Assembly: GCF_021648855.1 (NCBI RefSeq)
Contig: NZ_JAKJHX010000152.1
Location: 1 to 11,270 of the forward strand
Origin: Tychonema litorale BBK16
GTDB lineage: Bacteria; Cyanobacteriota; Cyanobacteriia; Cyanobacteriales; Microcoleaceae
DNA: 11,270 bases
Direction: 5' to 3'
Part shown: positions 1 through 6,618 of the stretch, in pieces
Position numbering within the stretch: position 1 is the first letter of the stretch
Layout: each line of letters begins with the position of its first letter
Notes under the pieces: generated by a model
What the model saw: the letters and a program-made list of their open reading frames with translations, nothing else
Database searches by the model: none
What the model was told of the DNA's origin: nothing
Made by a program: the position numbers and the translations under genes

Positions 1-73
1 AAACAAAAATAAGGAGCGTTACATTTCATTAACTCACCCTAAAGCGATCGCTATTACTGTGAGTCGTGATTTT

Positions 74-114
74 TAGGCGATCGCTTATCGCTTCTTAAAT
101 TTAGCGATCGCCTA
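74..114. repeat. HIP1-based inverted repeat (hairpin)
   Basis: Two 12-bp arms, 74-85 and 103-114, are perfect reverse complements and each contains the HIP1 octamer GCGATCGC. They are separated by 17 bases. A third HIP1 copy lies just upstream at 44-51. The hairpin is downstream of the minus-strand dioxygenase gene and has no clear T-tract, so a terminator role is possible but unproven. I see no gene in 1-273. Confidence 0.6.
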
Positions 115-273
115 GAACTTCTCGGAACTCAACCATTTTTGCTTGCCTAATCTCGGATAGAAATAACCGAGTTTAACGGATATATCGCTCTTGATATAAC
201 GGTTTGCTTAAGGGGCTGCAAGCGGATCGTTAGACTGCTAGGGTAATGCAACTCTATAAGGGATAAAACGCGA

Positions 274-927
274 CTAATTTATGAGTCTGAAAGTTAGGTT
301 GATTCTTGGCCTTACAGGTTTTGAAGTTTTAGGTACTTGATGTTGCCAATATTCTTGGGTTTTGCCTTTCATAATTAACAGGCTACCATGAGTCAAATTA
401 ATATCTACTCTCCCCTGCTCCTTTTTAACTTTATGTCTAAGTTGAAACTTTCTCTCTCCCCCGAAGCTGAGAGAAGCTATAACTGGTTGTTTCCCCAGTT
501 CTGGTTCATCATCACTATGCCATGCAATACTATCTTGACCATCACGATAAAGATTAAGGAGAACACTGTTAAATGAGAATTTAGTAATCTCTTCAACTCG
601 GCTTTTTATATAAAGCAATATTGGCAACCAAGGCTCTGGTTCCATCGCTATCCTTGAATAAACATAGCGTTTACCAGTATCTCCATACCAAGCAGTTAGT
701 CTTGGTATATCGACCTCTTTCCCGTAACATTTAATTTTCTCTTGTCTCCAACAAACTTGTGATAAGAGTGTTTGGAAAATTTTGTCGCTCTCCTCACCAG
801 AAAAACAAGTAGAATACAAATCAACCTCTGCATCGGGAATGGACAGATGATTTATCTCTAAGTATGAGAATATTTCTGCCTTATCCCAAAGGCTCAGAGA
901 CAGTTGTGTATCGCTATGATATTCCAT
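274..927 (-). CDS. AlkB-like 2-oxoglutarate/Fe(II) dioxygenase
   Basis: This 217-residue protein has the AlkB fold signature of 2-oxoglutarate/Fe(II) dioxygenases, which oxidatively remove N-alkyl groups from DNA or RNA bases, or hydroxylate them. The iron ligands are visible as the H137-x-D139 pair in AWHSDDE and as H196 in YWQHQVPK. The closing RINLTFR (208-214) gives the two arginines that bind 2-oxoglutarate and substrate. PRLTAWYGD (75-83) and NLYRDGQDSIAWHSD resemble ALKBH2/ALKBH3-type proteins more than E. coli AlkB. The length is complete for the family. It lies 26 bp downstream of the methyltransferase-like gene on the same strand, so the two are probably cotranscribed. I see no strong Shine-Dalgarno before the ATG at 927. 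No HIP1 site occurs in the gene. Substrate (DNA repair, tRNA or other RNA) cannot be told from the sequence. Confidence 0.92.
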   Translation of the reverse strand: MEYHSDTQLSLSLWDKAEIFSYLEINHLSIPDAEVDLYSTCFSGEESDKIFQTLLSQVCWRQEKIKCYGKEVDIPRLTAWYGDTGKRYVYSRIAMEPEPWLPILLYIKSRVEEITKFSFNSVLLNLYRDGQDSIAWHSDDEPELGKQPVIASLSFGGERKFQLRHKVKKEQGRVDINLTHGSLLIMKGKTQEYWQHQVPKTSKPVRPRINLTFRLIN

Positions 928-953
928 AAAAGATAAGAAGTTCTAGCTTTAGC

Positions 954-1862
954 TCACTGCTTAATTCCAATGCTGTAGACTACATTCCAAGTCAATCGAG
1001 GTTGCCTTTCATCTCGAAGAGTGTCGTATACATTCCCTAATGCTATCGGATCTTCTTCAAGTCTGCCTTGAGATTCCGTAAAGGGTGAAAGTAATAATCC
1101 TGATTCCTCTGCAATATTAGCCATACGGGTTTGCCACATATAACCACGCCTCTCTATAAATACAAAACGTGCACCAGAAGGTGCAAATTCAGCAACTTTG
1201 CCTAAAAAGGCTCTTAGTCCTGGATCATCATTAAATACTTCAGACAACAAAAAATTTATTACATACACATCTTGTCCCCAAACATTACCCAGATAAGGAA
1301 TTCGATCTAATTGAGTAACATCGCAAGCCAGAAAATTACCTGCTGGTATCATGGGCCAGTTAGATCGATTCAAACCATACAATTTTCTAAAAGAATCGTT
1401 AATTTGATCCCGTATTCCGTACCAGGAACTTGTCCATTCCTCAACTCTGTCAAGGAGTTGAAAATCCACACTAATACTATGTTCAAGATTCTGTTGAGCA
1501 AAAAACTTTGCCATCGCCAACAACTCTGTACCTGGGCCAGCACCAAAAGCACAGATTTTTATCTCATGACGATCCTTTGCAATTCCCAAGACATATTGAT
1601 TTAAGTCTGGATTGGATTCGAGAACATACTGAAAGGTACTGGAATTAGCAGCAGCAACAATATACAAGTATGCAAGTCGGCAAGCAGGAGAGCGGTAGTT
1701 TAAATCAGGAACTTGGTTTGAGTACCATTGTGCTTGATTACGTTCAGCCTCCTCCACAATAAGCTCATATATTTCATCCACTGTCTTGTTTAAGTGATCT
1801 GCAATGAAATCAATTTCTCGCTCCATAACTGAACCTAAGAGTTCAAACAAATTTATCGTCAT
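954..1862 (-). CDS. SAM-dependent methyltransferase-like protein
   Basis: This 302-residue soluble protein looks like a class I (Rossmann-fold) methyltransferase. The glycine-rich SAM-binding motif I is IKICAFGAGPGTELL (101-115). An acidic residue at the end of the next strand follows (LLDRVEEW, D138), then ACDVTQ (179-184) and a hydrophobic strand VYVINFLLSEVF (199-210) where motif IV is expected. The first 100 residues are mostly helical and probably form a substrate or dimerisation domain; SPACRLAYLYIVAAANSS resembles no motif I can name. The ATG at 1862 is preceded by AAGGAG at 11 nt spacing, which supports this start. It is the first gene of a probable two-gene unit with the AlkB-like gene. 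The target is unknown. A catalytically dead Rossmann protein cannot be excluded because no substrate motif (for example N/DPPY) is visible. Confidence 0.75.
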   Translation of the reverse strand: MTINLFELLGSVMEREIDFIADHLNKTVDEIYELIVEEAERNQAQWYSNQVPDLNYRSPACRLAYLYIVAAANSSTFQYVLESNPDLNQYVLGIAKDRHEIKICAFGAGPGTELLAMAKFFAQQNLEHSISVDFQLLDRVEEWTSSWYGIRDQINDSFRKLYGLNRSNWPMIPAGNFLACDVTQLDRIPYLGNVWGQDVYVINFLLSEVFNDDPGLRAFLGKVAEFAPSGARFVFIERRGYMWQTRMANIAEESGLLLSPFTESQGRLEEDPIALGNVYDTLRDERQPRLTWNVVYSIGIKQ

Positions 1863-2189
1863 TTAAAAGGCTACTCCTTATTGTTTAGTTTAATTCCGGT
1901 TTAAATTGCTAGTTGAATCGCAGCAAATACGCCACGCGGTTAAGAGTTTCGTTGGTTTGTCGATCCCAACGAGAAATTCTTTTGCGGAGGCAAACTTTAG
2001 CATACTATATCAAGTTCCATATTTGGCGGTCGATAGAATTTGAAGTTGTAACTCAATTGCGGTTTAATTACTTTACTAAGGATAAATTACCACAAATTTC
2101 ACTTTTAGTCAAATGCGATCGCTCAAACCCAGTAAATTTATCCCAGTTTGATTATTTATCCGCATTCTAATCACTATCTTGCTCTATTC

Positions 2190-2345
2190 ATGTATATCAT
2201 ACCACAGCAAGGTTTTAATGTCAAAGATGCGAGGGTATCCTTTAACTCCAAGGGTGAACCCATCTATTTAACAGCTAGCAGCGATCGCAGCACGAATATT
2301 CAAGGACTTTTGCAGGCGAAGGCAATACTTGAAAGTAATCAGTAA
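2190..2345 (+). CDS. Small hypothetical protein, possibly a gene fragment
   Basis: I do not recognise this 51-residue ORF. The frame is open from 2148 (65 codons), but ATG 2190 is the more sensible start because the preceding 14 residues look untranslated. The protein starts MYIIPQQGFNVKDARVSF and is soluble, with regular polar/hydrophobic alternation (GEPIYLTASSDRSTN, then QGLLQAKAILES), which looks like genuine protein rather than noise. There is no strong Shine-Dalgarno. The adjacent frame stays open beyond the stop and also looks protein-like, so this may be the front part of a decayed, frameshifted gene. It could equally be a real small protein or a chance ORF. Confidence 0.3.
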   Translation: MYIIPQQGFNVKDARVSFNSKGEPIYLTASSDRSTNIQGLLQAKAILESNQ

Positions 2346-2478
2346 AGATTGCTGGTGATGGAGCAATTTATGGAACGAGGGGCGATGTTCCGCTACTACT
2401 CCTTGCCGATCGCGCTGCCATCTTTCCTGGACACAGTTTGACACACCTGCTATTTTTCAAAGCCAAGATTTGGAATTT

Positions 2479-2520
2479 TTGCGCTTTCAATCCTGTTTTC
2501 CTATTATATTAAATAGGTGA
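2479..2520 (+). promoter_or_regulatory. Possible promoter and Shine-Dalgarno of the ABC transporter gene
   Basis: A TTGCGC box at 2479-2484 and a TATTAT box at 2502-2507 are separated by 17 bp, a fair sigma70-type arrangement. AGGTGA at 2515-2520 sits 10 nt before ATG 2531 and is a usable ribosome binding site. The predicted transcript start falls almost on the ribosome site, so the promoter call is weak and an upstream start is possible. Confidence 0.3.
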
Positions 2521-2530
2521 GCAATTTTGT

Positions 2531-4312
2531 ATGAAAAAAGTAATGCAACGATTTAATTTAACTATACTCAAACAGTTCTGGTCGATCGCAAAATCATACT
2601 GGTCAAGCGATGAAAAATGGCGGGCGCGCGGCTTATTGCTATTAGTCATCCTGTTATCCTTTGGCTACACGGGGCTAAGCGTGCTGCTCAACAACAAGCG
2701 AGGCGAGCTAATCTCGGCATTATCGGCTCATGATGAAGCTAGATTTTGGCAAACGATTCTAATTTTTGCCGCAACATTAGTCGTTTATGCACCATTATAT
2801 GCGGGCTATGATTATTTGCGCGATCGCCTGGGCTTGGAGTGGCGGCGATGGCTGACTAACTATTTTGTCGATCGCTACTTCCAGAATCGCGCATTTTACA
2901 ATCTAAATCATGCCGATGCTGACATTGACAATCCCGATCAGCGGATTGCTGAAGATGTCAAAAGTTTTACCCAGGAATCGTTAAAACTACTGCTAGTGGT
3001 AGTTGATTCTTTGTTGGCCGTAGCGGCCTTTAGTGGCGTGCTGTGGGGCATTTCTAAGCCGTTAATCTTGTTTTTGGTGCTCTACGCCCTGGCTGGCACT
3101 TTGGCGACAGTTGGGGTATTCGGGAAGCCTTTAATGCGACTCAATTTTGGGCAGCTTAAAAAAGAGGCTGATTTTCGGTTTAGTTTAGTGCGGGTGCGAG
3201 AAAATGCGGAGGCGATCGCCTTTTATCAGGGAGAACCGCGTGAGTCAGCTCAAATCAAAGGCAGATTTGTCGAAGCTTTTGATAATTTCAAGCGCTTAAT
3301 CTTTTGGGAGTTGAATCTCAATATCCTGACTAACGCCTATGAATTTATCCCGTTCATTTTGCCTGCAATTGTAGTCGCCCCCGGCATTTTTGCGGGTGAT
3401 TTAGAAGTTGGGAAAGTTACCGAGGCGCAAGGAGCTTTTATCCGAGTCTTTTTCTCGCTCAATCTAATTGTGGCGCGCTTTCAATCCCTTGCTACTTTCG
3501 GCGCGGGTGTCGAGCGTTTGTACACATTTTTAGAGTGTTTGGAAACTCACCACTTAACTTCTCAGGAGTCTGAGGGGGTTCAGGAAACAAGTATCAAAAC
3601 TGAAATTGCCGATCGACTGGCGATCGAAAACATGACCCTCCAAACACCAAACCGTCAACGGACTTTAGTGGAGGATCTATCTGTGAAACTCTCTACTGGC
3701 GAGGGTTTGCTGGTGAGAGGGCCTAGCGGTTGCGGCAAGAGTTCTTTGCTAAGGGCGATCGTTGGATTGTGGGATGCAGGGACTGGTACAATTTTGCGGC
3801 CTACCCTTGATCAAATGTTGTTTTTGTCGCAGCGGCCTTACATGATTTTAGGGACGTTACGCGATCAAATGCTGTATCCAAATATGGATTCGGAAGTTGA
3901 AGATTCGCAGTTGAGGGAAATTTTAATTCAGGTGAATTTACCCAACTTAGAGCAAAGTTATGGAGGATTTAACACTGAACAAAACTGGGCAGAACTTCTA
4001 TCTTTAGGAGAACAACAGCGCTTAATTTTCGCACGTCTGCTGCTAAACAAACCTAGTTATGCCATTTTAGATGAGGCTACTAGCGCCCTAGATCCTCACA
4101 ATGAAAAACATTTATACCAACAGTTACAAGAATCTGGTATGACATTTTTGAGCATTGGACATCGAGAAAGTTTGAGTAATTATCACCAGTCTATTTTGGA
4201 TTTAACCGCCGATCGCACCTGGTCACTAAAATCATCTGAACCTCTACCTGTTTTGACTTCTAATAATCTTGTTGTTGAAGATATCAAGATAGAAACGGAG
4301 GAGACGGCTTAG
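2531..4312 (+). CDS. ABC half-transporter, fused permease and ATPase (SbmA/ABCD-like, COG4178)
   Basis: This 593-residue protein joins an N-terminal membrane domain (about 1-335) to an ATPase domain (about 360-565), a half-transporter that would work as a homodimer in a membrane. Hydrophobic segments lie near 33-53, 75-95, 152-172, 177-197 and 265-288. DNPDQRIAEDV (133-143) and the RVRENAEAIAFYQGE stretch (221-235) are typical of the SbmA/BacA, YddA and ABCD (peroxisomal acyl-CoA) group. The ATPase has Walker A GPSGCGKSS (397-405), Q-loop Q434, signature LSLGEQQ (490-496, a serine-leucine variant of LSGGQ), Walker B AILDE (511-515), D-loop SALD and switch H544. All catalytic residues are intact. 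Relatives carry acyl-CoAs, cobalamin or peptides, so the substrate here is open. The last codons (IETEETA) and the TAG stop lie inside a palindromic repeat. Confidence 0.93.
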   Translation: MKKVMQRFNLTILKQFWSIAKSYWSSDEKWRARGLLLLVILLSFGYTGLSVLLNNKRGELISALSAHDEARFWQTILIFAATLVVYAPLYAGYDYLRDRLGLEWRRWLTNYFVDRYFQNRAFYNLNHADADIDNPDQRIAEDVKSFTQESLKLLLVVVDSLLAVAAFSGVLWGISKPLILFLVLYALAGTLATVGVFGKPLMRLNFGQLKKEADFRFSLVRVRENAEAIAFYQGEPRESAQIKGRFVEAFDNFKRLIFWELNLNILTNAYEFIPFILPAIVVAPGIFAGDLEVGKVTEAQGAFIRVFFSLNLIVARFQSLATFGAGVERLYTFLECLETHHLTSQESEGVQETSIKTEIADRLAIENMTLQTPNRQRTLVEDLSVKLSTGEGLLVRGPSGCGKSSLLRAIVGLWDAGTGTILRPTLDQMLFLSQRPYMILGTLRDQMLYPNMDSEVEDSQLREILIQVNLPNLEQSYGGFNTEQNWAELLSLGEQQRLIFARLLLNKPSYAILDEATSALDPHNEKHLYQQLQESGMTFLSIGHRESLSNYHQSILDLTADRTWSLKSSEPLPVLTSNNLVVEDIKIETEETA

Positions 4313-4363
4313 CCTTCGTCCCTACCCCGATAAATTGTAGGGAAACGGCACTGCCGTCTCCTC
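4287..4363. repeat. Palindromic intergenic repeat overlapping a gene 3' end
   Basis: Imperfect inverted arms (about 4298-4324 and 4338-4363), both built on GGAGACGGC/GCCGTCTCC and a TAGGGA/TCCCTA core, surround a 13-base loop. The left arm contains the stop codon (4310-4312) of the ABC transporter gene. The same design recurs at 11216-11270, so it is a dispersed family. The hairpin could also serve as a transcription end, though no T-tract follows. Confidence 0.7.
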
Positions 4364-4377
4364 ATTCTTGATTGCTG

Positions 4378-4399
4378 AGATAGAAACGGAGGAGACGGC
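4378..4399. repeat. Direct repeat copy of 4287-4308
   Basis: These 22 bases, AGATAGAAACGG followed by AGGAGACGGC, exactly repeat 4287-4308, 91 bp downstream. This means the repeat family includes flanking sequence that in the first copy is read as the coding end of the ABC transporter. It suggests tandem insertion or duplication of repeat units. Confidence 0.75.
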
Positions 4400-4411
4400 A
4401 CTATTCTCAAG

Positions 4412-4491
4412 AATGGGCAATATGCCGTTCCACAAAAAATAAATTTTCTTGTGGAACAGGCATCTTGCCTGTTCATAAAAGGCTAATTGAG
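4412..4491. repeat. Truncated copy of the 113-bp element found at 9618-9730
   Basis: From about 4425 to 4491 the sequence closely follows 9652-9717: CCGTTCCACAAA, then AATTTTCTTGTGG, the GGCATC-TTGCC hairpin, then ATAAAAGGCT-ATTGAG. Unlike the other copy it lacks both terminal inverted repeats. It stops abruptly at 4491, exactly where the ABC ATPase remnant begins. Confidence 0.7.
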
Positions 4492-4566
4492 CAAATCCAG
4501 GATCTCTTGAGAAGTAGTGGAATCCAGTGCTCCAGTTGGTTTATCGGCGAGGGCTAAGATACGGGC
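4483..4566 (-). pseudogene. Remnant of an ABC ATPase (MacB/LolD-type), C-terminal Walker B region
   Basis: Read on the minus strand, this segment gives ARILALADKPTGALDS followed by TTSQEILDLLN and a TAG stop. That is the Walker B/D-loop region of the LolD/MacB class of ABC ATPases, whose usual form is LADEPTGALDS-T-S-EI--LL. The catalytic glutamate position is lysine here (DKPTG for DEPTG), fitting decay. Nothing upstream in this frame continues the ATPase; instead the frame overlaps the end of the MFS gene (stop at 4554). Downstream, homology ends at about 4492, where a dispersed repeat begins and provides the last codons and the stop. Only some 25 codons remain of a protein normally about 230 long. 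It may once have been the third gene after coq4-like and MFS, or an unrelated gene truncated by rearrangement. Confidence 0.62.
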
Positions 4567-5762
4567 GGGCGATCGCGAATTCCACTCAACGATGAAACTA
4601 ACGCAGTGACTAGCATTGCCATACCTGCTGTGACGAATAAACCAGTCAAATTTACTTCCATTAACACTCCAGAAATTGCCTGAGAAAATGGATCGAGAGC
4701 AACAGAGGCAAACATGACTAAACTCATCATTCGTCCTTGCATATGAGTTTCAGTCTGTTGTTGCAGCCAAGTGAGTCCCAGCACTCCAACAATACCACCG
4801 CTCAAACCCATCAGAGCAATGACCACTGATGCCATCCAAGCTTGTTGCATCAAACCCAGTACGATCAGCCCTAAGCCCAGTGCGGATGCTAGTAGAACCA
4901 AAGGTGTTTTAAGGTCTTTAATTGCACTGAGTCGGCTAGCAACAACAACGCCGAACAGTGCCCCAATTCCATACGCAGATTGCAAGTAGCCAAATGTAGT
5001 CGCACTGCCATCAAAACGCACCCTTACTAATTCAGCAACGCCAATCACGATCGGCCCTAAAACGGCAAAATTTATCATCGCAATCATCTGTAAGCTAATG
5101 CGAATCTCAGGCTGTTTCCAGGCGTAGCGAAGCCCTTCAATGATTGCACCCATTAATGAGACTGGATGAGGTTCAACAGCACGCACTCGCGATCGAATTT
5201 TGACCAAGGAAATCAACAGACTTCCGATCGCAAATAAAACGGTGTCGATTGCAAAGGCGATCGGGAGATCGAAAGTACCAATGATAATTCCAGCCGCAGC
5301 CGGCCCAACAACGTTGGTAATTTGTTCGCTCCCTTGCATCCAAGCATTTGCCAATCCTAAACGCGATTTACTAACAAATTGAGGCAGTAGTGACAGCATC
5401 GCCGGATATAGAAAAGCTTCCGACAAACCAAATAGGGCGGCGATGAGAATCACAACGTTGAGATGAAATATATCAAAGAACATCAGTGCCGTAATTAACC
5501 CAATCAAAGCGGTATTACTTGCGGCAGCGATCGCCGCGACAGCATGGGCTGGAAACCGATCGCCGATCGCTCCTCCAACCAGCATGAACAGCCCACGTGG
5601 AATTGCGGCTGCCATCAACACGCTACCTAGAGCAAAGCCTGAACCTGTTTTTTCGAGAACCAGCCAAGTTAAAGTGACAAACCAAAACTGCGACGCACAC
5701 AGAATAAAAGTTTGCCCTAACCAAAGCCAACGAAAGTTGGGCAATTGTAATACGGAACGCAT
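4554..5762 (-). CDS. MFS transporter, MFS_3/EntS-like exporter
   Basis: A 402-residue polytopic membrane protein with about twelve hydrophobic segments, the length and layout of a major facilitator drug:H+ or siderophore exporter. It starts MRSVLQLPNFRWLWLGQ, the N-terminal form typical of MFS_3/EntS-type proteins. The loop 2-3 signature is GGAIGDRF (63-70). A central cytoplasmic loop (about 188-215, with RSRVRAVEPHP) separates the two halves. GAGG at 6-7 nt before ATG 5762 supports the start. It follows the coq4-like gene by 39 bp on the same strand, so the two form an operon, presumably under the divergent TetR protein. The tail GIRDRPPVS runs into an ABC ATPase remnant in another frame, so the original C-terminus may have been altered slightly. 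The exported compound is unknown. Confidence 0.9.
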   Translation of the reverse strand: MRSVLQLPNFRWLWLGQTFILCASQFWFVTLTWLVLEKTGSGFALGSVLMAAAIPRGLFMLVGGAIGDRFPAHAVAAIAAASNTALIGLITALMFFDIFHLNVVILIAALFGLSEAFLYPAMLSLLPQFVSKSRLGLANAWMQGSEQITNVVGPAAAGIIIGTFDLPIAFAIDTVLFAIGSLLISLVKIRSRVRAVEPHPVSLMGAIIEGLRYAWKQPEIRISLQMIAMINFAVLGPIVIGVAELVRVRFDGSATTFGYLQSAYGIGALFGVVVASRLSAIKDLKTPLVLLASALGLGLIVLGLMQQAWMASVVIALMGLSGGIVGVLGLTWLQQQTETHMQGRMMSLVMFASVALDPFSQAISGVLMEVNLTGLFVTAGMAMLVTALVSSLSGIRDRPPVS

Positions 5763-5783
5763 GATTGACCTCGATAATAATTC

Positions 5784-5809
5784 ATCACTAAAACCTGAAA
5801 ATTAGTGAT
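5784..5809. repeat. Small inverted repeat between coq4-like and MFS genes
   Basis: Arms ATCACTA (5784-5790) and TAGTGAT (5803-5809) flank a 12-base loop. The hairpin includes the coq4-like stop codon (5802-5804, minus strand) and could tune translation or decay between the two cistrons. Short arms make chance a real alternative. Confidence 0.35.
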
Positions 5810-6449
5810 TTTGAATCGGCTGAATGTTTAGCTCTGTCTGCCATTGGGTCAAAGGTTTATCCCATGCCTCTTCCCACTTTTGAGCAAACAAAGACTGAGC
5901 TGTTTCGCCCATCCGCCAACCTTGTCCGATCGCCGCTAATAAGGATGGTAACTGTGTGGGATCGAACAATGTACTCGCGATTAAACTATTGGCAATCAAC
6001 ATCGATGCCAGCGGGTAAGGAAACTGAGGCAGATGAAATGCCTGTAATCCAATTTCACCGATTCCCGATGTATTAAATCCAGTTAAAATGTGCCAGATAT
6101 CGTGAGTTTGGCTGAGGCGCAGTTCCACATAATGAGCATCCGATTCGGCAGTCATCCCCAGATGTAAATTGGGAGTGAGTCCCGATTTTTTCATCACTTT
6201 GGCATAGATATAGCCGAGGGAATTCTCAGGATAGGTCAGCAATTGGTTGAGATCGTGGGCGGGGGGAATATAGCGATCGCCAATCAATTCAGCACAAGCT
6301 GGATCGCGCTTGAGGTGTTGCGCTGCCAAATCGAAAGCGGGGGTTTCCAACAAGCCATACAACATCTCATCGACTGATTTGAGGCTATCATCACCCATCA
6401 ATATGGCAATGAAAGACTTGAAAATTAGCATTTTTTGAAGCAGTTTCAT
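5802..6449 (-). CDS. Coq4-family protein
   Basis: This 215-residue protein belongs to the Coq4 family (PF05019). The family's metal-binding motif HDxxHx11E is complete: H116, D117, H120 and E132 in THDIWHILTGFNTSGIGEIG. RYIPPAHDL (59-67) and the closing GWRMGETAQSLFAQKWEEAW region also match. Eukaryotic Coq4 acts in ubiquinone synthesis at the ring C1 position. Cyanobacteria make plastoquinone instead, so the role here is probably different: an accessory enzyme or binding protein for a quinone-like or aromatic compound. The start at 6449 is supported by GGAG eight nt upstream. It is the first gene of an operon with an MFS exporter, divergent from a tetR gene, which points to induced detoxification or export rather than housekeeping synthesis. 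That last step is inference. Confidence 0.88.
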   Translation of the reverse strand: MKLLQKMLIFKSFIAILMGDDSLKSVDEMLYGLLETPAFDLAAQHLKRDPACAELIGDRYIPPAHDLNQLLTYPENSLGYIYAKVMKKSGLTPNLHLGMTAESDAHYVELRLSQTHDIWHILTGFNTSGIGEIGLQAFHLPQFPYPLASMLIANSLIASTLFDPTQLPSLLAAIGQGWRMGETAQSLFAQKWEEAWDKPLTQWQTELNIQPIQNH

Positions 6450-6482
6450 GACAAAATCTCCAGATAGTTAGGAATAACTCGA

Positions 6483-6504
6483 TCGAGTAAAATCTCTTAC
6501 TCGA
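6483..6504. repeat. Inverted repeat in the leader of the coq4-like gene
   Basis: Arms TCGAGTAA (6483-6490) and TTACTCGA (6497-6504) are perfect over 8 bp with a 6-base spacer. It lies in the predicted untranslated leader of the coq4-like mRNA. It shares GAGT/ACTC half-sites with the three upstream palindromes but at wider spacing, so it could be a further weak operator or an RNA hairpin. Confidence 0.45.
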
Positions 6505-6517
6505 CAAATTCAGGTAA

Positions 6518-6546
6518 GATATGAGTGATACTCATATTTGTATAAT
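6518..6546 (+). promoter_or_regulatory. Probable tetR promoter
   Basis: A consensus -10 box TATAAT lies at 6541-6546 with the predicted start near 6553, inside O2. The -35 position at 17 bp spacing (6518-6523, GATATG) is a poor match, so the promoter should be weak or assisted. O1 fills its spacer, which predicts autorepression. Confidence 0.5.
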
Positions 6547-6593
6547 ACGAGCAACGCTCATGTTATGTCAAGTAAAATATGAGCATTGCTCAA
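6519..6593. promoter_or_regulatory. Cluster of three TetR-type operator palindromes
   Basis: Three related palindromes fit TGAGY-N3-RCTCA. O1 (6519-6537) has perfect 8-bp arms around GAT, centre 6528. O2 (6547-6561) is ACGAGCAACGCTCAT, centre 6554. O3 (6579-6593) is ATGAGCATTGCTCAA, centre 6586. Centre spacings are 26 and 32 bp. O2 lies in the spacer of the coq4-side promoter, O1 covers its predicted start point, and O3 lies in the tetR leader. Binding by the adjacent TetR protein is inference from position and symmetry. Confidence 0.72.
6542..6571 (-). promoter_or_regulatory. Promoter of the coq4-like/MFS operon
   Basis: On the minus strand a perfect TTGACA (-35, 6566-6571) is followed after 18 bp by TATTAT (-10, 6542-6547). 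O2 lies almost entirely inside the spacer and O1 at the predicted start point (about 6535). The -10 boxes of this promoter and the tetR promoter overlap on opposite strands, so polymerase and repressor compete for the same DNA. Confidence 0.68.
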
Positions 6594-6618
6594 ATATCTT
6601 CCAAGGCTAGTTAGAATA

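Larger units (their letters stand above)
1863..2530. other. Gene-poor stretch with possible coding relics
   Basis: These 668 bp hold no convincing gene. What can be seen: HIP1 sites at 2115-2122 and 2281-2288; a minus-strand open segment 1909-2004 ending in a 24-residue coding-like tail; a small plus-strand ORF at 2190-2345; and a second plus-strand frame, open from 2339 to the TAA at 2510-2512, overlapping its end. An 85-codon plus ORF from 1913 starts with TTG and has a composition that looks random. Confidence 0.5.

Noticed and set aside
181..273. Possible tRNA or small RNA in the GC-richer patch downstream of the AlkB gene
   Set aside because: No T-loop (GGTTCGAATCC-like) motif or cloverleaf arms could be drawn.
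1913..2170. 85-codon plus-strand ORF
   Set aside because: Starts at TTG, has no ribosome site and a random-looking composition; the opposite strand looks more coding-like over part of it.
2438..2466. TTGACA at 2438-2443 as the ABC transporter promoter
   Set aside because: No acceptable -10 box lies 16-18 bp downstream.
4287..4566. CRISPR array suggested by several repeats in a row
   Set aside because: The repeats are palindromic elements of different kinds and spacing, with no regular repeat-spacer units.
6586..6618. Longer tetR start at TTG 6586
   Set aside because: The TTG lies at the centre of operator O3, has no ribosome site, and adds eleven residues before a natural TetR N-terminus at ATG 6619.
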